Assembly: GCA_017391525.1 (NCBI GenBank)
Contig: JAFOYE010000011.1
Location: 1 to 64,000 of the forward strand
From: Paludibacteraceae bacterium
GTDB lineage: Bacteria > Bacteroidota > Bacteroidia > Bacteroidales > Paludibacteraceae
DNA length: 64,000 bases
Reading direction: 5' to 3'
The position numbers were made by a program, and so were the translations under genes. Below are positions 60,766 to 64,000 of the stretch, piece by piece. Every line of letters begins with the position of its first letter. The stretch's first letter is position 1. The notes below the pieces were generated by a model. That model ran no database searches, was not told where the DNA came from, and was given only the letters and a program-made list of their open reading frames with translations.

Positions 60766-60805
60766 CACCCTGAATTACTAGAATAATCAAAAACACAATA
60801 TAACA

Positions 60806-62083
60806 ATGAAGAACATTAAGTTTCGTTTGACCGTAATGAACTTCCTCGAATTTGCTGTTTGGGGAGCGTATCTGACTTCTATGGGTACTTATTTGGATTC
60901 CCACGGTATGGGCACCGACATCGGTTGGTTCTATTCCGTACAAGGTATTGTAAGCTTGTTTATGCCTGCGCTGATGGGTATCGTAGCTGACCGCTGGATT
61001 CCAGCTCAAAAGGCCTTGAGTCTATGCCACGCATTGGCTGGTGGCTTTATGATTGCCACGGGTGTCTACGGACTCATGTCTGGCGATGGGGTAGAGTTCA
61101 CTACACTCTTCTCGCTCTATACTGCTTCGGTGGCGTTCTTTATGCCTACCTTGGCACTCAGCAACTCCGTGGCTTATACGGCTTTGAATCAGGCAAACTT
61201 AGACACTGTCAAGGCTTTCCCTCCTATCCGTGTACTCGGTACCGTCGGTTTCATCGTAACGATGTGGATCGTGGACTTGTGCGGCTTCCAGGCTACACCT
61301 AACCAGTTCCTCGTTAGTGGTGCCTTGAGTATCGTGTTGGCTATCTATTCCTTGTCTTTGCCTGCTTGTCCTGTGAAGGGCAAAGTGGAGAATCAGTCGC
61401 TGATCGGAGCGCTCGGCTTGGAGTCTTTTGCTTTGTTCAAACAAAAGAAGATGGCGGTGTTCTTCGTTTTCTCTATGCTGCTAGGTATGTGTTTGCAGAT
61501 CACCAACGGTTACGCTAACCCATTCATTACCAGCTTCGAAGCTATTGGGGAGTTCGCCGATACTTTTGGTGTGCAACATGCTAATATGCTCATCTCCATC
61601 TCTCAGATCTGCGAGGCATTGTGCATTTTGTTCATCCCATTCTTCCTCAAGAAGTTCGGTATCAAGTCTGTGATGCTGATGGCTATGTTTGCATGGGTAT
61701 TGCGTTTCGGTTTATTCGGTGCGGGTGACCCAGGTATGCCAGGTGTAATATTGTTTGTTCTCAGCTGCATTGTATACGGTTTTGCATTTGACTTCTTTAA
61801 TATATCTGGTTCACTCTATGTCGATCAAGAGACTGACCCTAGCCAACGCTCTAGTGCCCAAGGTTTGTTTGTGATGATGACCAACGGTTTTGGTGCTACT
61901 ATTGGTACTTTGGCGGCGAAAGAGATTGTGAACCATTTCGTTTATGCTGATGCTGTGCAAGCTGCAGGTCCAATGGCTATCTGGCAAGGTTGGCAAATCA
62001 GCTGGTATATCTTCGCCGGATTTGCATTGGTTGTGGCATTGGCATTCTGGGTAATCTTCCCTAAAACTCCTGTGAAGAAGTAG
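60806..62083 (+). CDS. Nucleoside:H+ symporter of the MFS (NupG/XapB-like)
   Basis: 425 aa, 12 hydrophobic helices, no signal peptide. The opening RLTVMNFLEFAVWGAYLTSMGTYL is the NupG-family signature and GIVADRWIPAQKAL is the loop 2-3 motif. It imports nucleosides for salvage. The stop codon and the first bases after it form a 7-mer array that leads into the gldF start. Confidence 0.9.
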   Translation: MKNIKFRLTVMNFLEFAVWGAYLTSMGTYLDSHGMGTDIGWFYSVQGIVSLFMPALMGIVADRWIPAQKALSLCHALAGGFMIATGVYGLMSGDGVEFTTLFSLYTASVAFFMPTLALSNSVAYTALNQANLDTVKAFPPIRVLGTVGFIVTMWIVDLCGFQATPNQFLVSGALSIVLAIYSLSLPACPVKGKVENQSLIGALGLESFALFKQKKMAVFFVFSMLLGMCLQITNGYANPFITSFEAIGEFADTFGVQHANMLISISQICEALCILFIPFFLKKFGIKSVMLMAMFAWVLRFGLFGAGDPGMPGVILFVLSCIVYGFAFDFFNISGSLYVDQETDPSQRSSAQGLFVMMTNGFGATIGTLAAKEIVNHFVYADAVQAAGPMAIWQGWQISWYIFAGFALVVALAFWVIFPKTPVKK

Positions 62084-62110
62084 TTTAGAATTTAGTGTAT
62101 AGTGTTTAGA
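62083..62110. repeat. 7-mer array at the permease-gldF junction
   Basis: Units GTTTAGA, ATTTAGT, GTATAGT, GTTTAGA. The array starts at the last base of the permease stop codon and contains the GTG start of gldF (62102-62104). Confidence 0.88.
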
Positions 62111-62764
62111 AAAGAACTTTCATATTATTTTTCGACTCCAATTGCGTATATCGTTATAAGTCTTTTTCTTTTGACGATAAGTTTGTTCTTGTGGGTCATT
62201 CCTGGTCAATGGAATGTGATAGAGTCTGGATATGCCCAAATAGATGGACTGTTTAATATCGCTCCATGGTTATTGATGTTTGTTTGCTCAGCATTAACTA
62301 TGCGTCTTTTCGCAGAAGAGCGTCAGAGTGGAACCTGGTTGCTGTTAAGAGCTCAGCCAATTTCCCTATGGAAGATAGTTGTAGGCAAATATATGGCGGC
62401 ATTTGTGCTGACAGTGATGGCATTGTTACCTTGTGTGGTGCATTACTTTATAGTGTATTATATAGCTATAGATGGCAATGTTGATGGAGGACAGTTCGTC
62501 GGCTCAATGATGGGATTGGTTTTCTTAAGTGCATCGTTTACGGGAGTAGGTATGCTCTGCAGTACAATTACTAGTAGCCAATTAGTTGCATTCATATTGG
62601 GAGCTGTTAGTTGCTTTGTGCTATATTGGGTGATATTGCAAGATCACTACAGTAGTATTTCACGAGGAGTGGTAGATTTGCGAGATGTACTATTCTTTGT
62701 TAGTGTAGCTGTTACAGCTATTGTTTTGAGTGTTTTTATTTCGTCGAGAATAGGTAAAAGATAA
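62102..62764 (+). CDS. gldF: Gliding-motility ABC permease GldF
   Basis: 220 aa, GTG start inside the array. FRKELSYYFSTPIAYIVISLFLLTISLFLW is the conserved GldF opening (family: KKExxxFFxSPIGYLVIxxFL), and LTMRLFAEERQSGTWLLLRAQPISLWKIVVGKY is the ABC-2 coupling region. Six helices. In flavobacteria GldF works with GldA and GldG; neither is adjacent, and the next gene is a phosphodiesterase. In non-gliding Bacteroidales its role is uncertain. Confidence 0.85.
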   Translation: MFRKELSYYFSTPIAYIVISLFLLTISLFLWVIPGQWNVIESGYAQIDGLFNIAPWLLMFVCSALTMRLFAEERQSGTWLLLRAQPISLWKIVVGKYMAAFVLTVMALLPCVVHYFIVYYIAIDGNVDGGQFVGSMMGLVFLSASFTGVGMLCSTITSSQLVAFILGAVSCFVLYWVILQDHYSSISRGVVDLRDVLFFVSVAVTAIVLSVFISSRIGKR

Positions 62765-62775
62765 GCGAGGCGATT

Positions 62776-63270
62776 ATGACGAGGATCGGTCTGCTGAGTG
62801 ATACGCATGGGTACTTGGACAAGCGCGTGTTTGAGCATTTTGCTAATGTAGATGAAATTTGGCATGCTGGTGATATCGGTAGTGCTGAAGTTTTACAGAA
62901 GTTGCGCGAATTTAAACCCACTCGGGCTGTTTATGGGAATATGGACAGTGGAGATGTGAGGTATTCATTGAGTGAGTTTTATCGTTTTCGGGTGGAGAAT
63001 GTAGATGTACTGATGACTCATATAGGAGGTTATCCAGGTAAATATAATCCGTGGTTATTGCCAATGTTTAAAAAGGAAACTCCCTTGTTGTTTGTCTGTG
63101 GTCATAGTCATATCTTGAAGGTACAATATGATAGCACATGGCAGATGCTTACCATGAATCCAGGTGCAGCAGGTAAACAAGGTTGGCAAGTCGTGCAGAC
63201 ACTATTACGTTTTGTCATTGATGGGAGTGAAATTCGCGATCTAGAAGTGATAGAACTAGAAAAAAGATAG
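62776..63270 (+). CDS. YfcE-like metallophosphoesterase
   Basis: 164 aa. Metal motifs of the calcineurin-like fold: SDTHGYLD (7-14), AGDIG (35-39), GNMD (55-58), THIGGY and GHSH near 113-116. YfcE-type enzymes hydrolyse phosphodiesters in vitro; the natural substrate is unknown. It starts 11 nt after gldF. Confidence 0.92.
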   Translation: MTRIGLLSDTHGYLDKRVFEHFANVDEIWHAGDIGSAEVLQKLREFKPTRAVYGNMDSGDVRYSLSEFYRFRVENVDVLMTHIGGYPGKYNPWLLPMFKKETPLLFVCGHSHILKVQYDSTWQMLTMNPGAAGKQGWQVVQTLLRFVIDGSEIRDLEVIELEKR

Positions 63271-63352
63271 TATTTTGTGGTCAACTCGTATGTTTTACAA
63301 CATATTTAGGCCAAAAATAGCGAAAAAGTGTTATAGAACATACAATTTGCTA

Positions 63353-63383
63353 TTGCGTGAATGATAAAAAAGCTGTACCTTTG
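63353..63383 (+). promoter_or_regulatory. Promoter of a candidate small RNA
   Basis: TTG at 63353-63355 and TACCTTTG at 63376-63383, 20 nt apart, as for the gene promoters in the window. Confidence 0.78.
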
Positions 63384-63389
63384 CAGCGG

Positions 63390-63478
63390 ATTTAAAAATC
63401 GACACAATCTTTTTTGTACCTTAAAAATCAAACAGACTAATACTATGGAAAAATAGCCGTCGCGAGGACGGCTTTTTT
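63390..63478 (+). ncRNA. Candidate small RNA or leader of about 90 nt
   Basis: It runs from the predicted start (about 63390) to a strong intrinsic terminator. The only ORF is ATG GAA AAA TAG (63445-63456), three codons whose stop merges with the terminator stem. No larger ORF exists. It could be a stand-alone sRNA or an attenuated leader for the TonB receptor gene 160 nt downstream, although that gene has its own promoter. Confidence 0.5.
63455..63478 (+). terminator. Intrinsic terminator of the candidate small RNA
   Basis: Stem AGCCGTC (63455-63461) with GACGGCT (63467-63473), loop GCGAG, then a T-run to 63478. Confidence 0.88.
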
Positions 63479-63580
63479 CTTTGTGTTACGTAGCGTTAGC
63501 AAAGCAGTACACTTTTGATCGCGTGGAAGCCTTTTTATTTGTGTGAGTTTAATGTTTTTTTTCTGAAAAGTTTACGATAG

Positions 63581-63612
63581 TTTGCATATATGCAAAATAA
63601 ATCGTACCTTTG
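63581..63612 (+). promoter_or_regulatory. Promoter of the TonB-dependent receptor
   Basis: TTTG at 63581-63584 lies in a perfect 16-bp palindrome TTTGCATATATGCAAA (63581-63596); TACCTTTG at 63605-63612, 20 nt apart. The palindrome could bind a dimeric regulator. Confidence 0.82.
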
Positions 63613-63638
63613 TAGACTTATTTAAGAAATGACTCTAT

Positions 63639-64000
63639 ATGCGTGATATTTATCGTTATATATGTCTATTTGTAGGTGTGTTTATGAGTGCCTTCGCAGG
63701 TGCGCATAATGTACGTATATATGGATATGTTTTGGATACGGATAATCGTGGTGTTGAGTTAGCAAATGTTTATGTTGAAGGGACAACTACAGGTGTTTCT
63801 ACCAATAATAATGGATATTACGACCTTAATGTAGATTTGCAAGATACCATTGTGTTGGTGTATTCTATGATTGGTTATGAGACTATTCGTCAACAAGTAT
63901 ATACGCATAACAATGTATTAGGGGTGAACGTCGTGTTGCCGACTAATGAAGAGATGTTGGATGAAATTACAGTACGTGGAATTCGGCGACAAGCTAGTCA
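63639..64000 (+). CDS. TonB-dependent receptor, N-terminal part (3' truncated)
   Basis: 120 complete codons are visible. Signal peptide about 1-22 (LFVGVFMSAFAGAH). Residues 24-105 form a carboxypeptidase-regulatory-like (CarbopepD_reg) beta-sandwich: VRIYGYVLDTDNRGVELANVYVEGTTTGVSTNNNGYYDL and VLVYSMIGYETIRQQVY. The chain then enters a plug-like segment (EEMLDEITVRGIRRQAS). This layout is the norm for Bacteroidetes TonB receptors that take up glycans, metals or cofactors. The substrate cannot be told, and a SusD-like partner would lie outside the window. Confidence 0.85.
   Translation, partial: MRDIYRYICLFVGVFMSAFAGAHNVRIYGYVLDTDNRGVELANVYVEGTTTGVSTNNNGYYDLNVDLQDTIVLVYSMIGYETIRQQVYTHNNVLGVNVVLPTNEEMLDEITVRGIRRQAS

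Larger units (their letters stand above)
59934..60805. other. 872-bp non-coding region, mosaic of short tandem arrays and inverted repeats
   Basis: Contents in order: terminator (59995-60027), a TACCTTTG box at 60135-60142 without a well-placed -33, a pair of 11-mers (CTATAGTTAAC, CTATAGTTAAG; 60159-60180), an inverted repeat (60316-60362), a 9-mer array (60426-60488), the CCACCCCGTTACCAC phrase (60538-60552), an 11-mer array (60561-60646), a 7-mer array (60672-60699) and the promoter of the nucleoside permease. No ORF is credible. Confidence 0.8.
63271..63638. other. 368-bp region with candidate small RNA and TonB receptor promoter
   Basis: A complete promoter (63353-63383) drives a predicted transcript of about 90 nt ending at a strong terminator (63455-63478). 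A second promoter (63581-63612) serves the receptor gene. The first 80 bp contain only a weak inverted repeat (63288-63305). Confidence 0.75.

Noticed and set aside
59934..60805. tRNA or rRNA genes in the long non-coding gap
   Set aside because: I saw no TTCGA-type T-loop with matching arms and no rRNA-like sequence; the gap is explained by arrays.
1863..62110. Tandem arrays considered as insertion-sequence or attachment-site remnants
   Set aside because: No transposase, terminal inverted repeats or target duplications accompany them, and unit lengths differ between sites.

Overview
The window reads as chromosome from a member of the Bacteroidetes, most likely order Bacteroidales. Promoters are the Bacteroidetes type (TTTG near -33, TAnnTTTG near -7, always 20 nt apart here). 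Type IX secretion genes porU and porV, a Bacteroidetes-type LptD, a MurF/alanine racemase fusion and a lone GldF also point there. The DNA looks moderately AT-rich. I saw no rRNA, tRNA, CRISPR array, insertion sequence, prophage or conjugative gene: this is core chromosome with an unusual repeat overlay.

Layout. 1-1.6 kb: end of an AraC-type regulator and two small exported proteins. 2-3.8 kb: rpsA. 3.9-8 kb (minus): pheS, a murF-alr fusion with a shortened MurF half, a FecE-like ATPase, queD. 8.3-13.2 kb (plus): lptD, an SlyD-like FKBP, der. 13.3-21 kb (plus): FAH-like protein, porU, porV, ispF, small exported protein, aroK, sufE, DUF2490 barrel. 21.1-23.3 kb (minus): DUF349 protein and ftsE. 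23.4-25.2 kb (plus): ABC-2 permease and ispE, ending tail to tail over a histidine kinase. 26.3-28 kb: large unknown protein with an EF-hand-like loop. 28.1-38.6 kb (minus): era, M16 protease, tdh, kbl, argS, truA, flippase. 38.6-51 kb (minus): three FKBPs, ribE, second flippase, rsmI, coiled-coil protein, POT transporter, ilvE, WbqC-like protein, lepB, dapB. 51.2-56.1 kb (plus): pheT, a 37-codon ORF, CotH-like protein, purN. 56.2-57.4 kb (minus): HAD phosphatase and ridA. 57.6-64 kb (plus): prfC, exported protein, an 870-bp repeat-filled gap, nucleoside permease, gldF, yfcE-like phosphodiesterase, a candidate small RNA, and the start of a TonB-dependent receptor.

How the genes fit together. 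Envelope biogenesis dominates: LptD and PorV/PorU in the outer membrane, LepB for export, two flippases and a Wzm-like permease for polysaccharides, FtsE for division, MurF/Alr and DapB for peptidoglycan. Translation genes (rpsA, pheS, pheT, argS, truA, rsmI, prfC, der, era) are scattered among them. Kbl and Tdh convert threonine to glycine and acetyl-CoA.

The most unusual signal is a set of more than twenty short degenerate tandem arrays. The unit length is fixed within an array (7, 8, 9, 10 or 11 nt) but the words vary. They sit at gene junctions, supply start or stop codons, and also lie in frame inside argS, dapB, truA, alr, a flippase, an ABC ATPase and a WbqC-like gene. The same words recur in unrelated genes. 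I know of no named family that fits; the heptanucleotide STRR repeats of filamentous cyanobacteria are the nearest analogy I can name.
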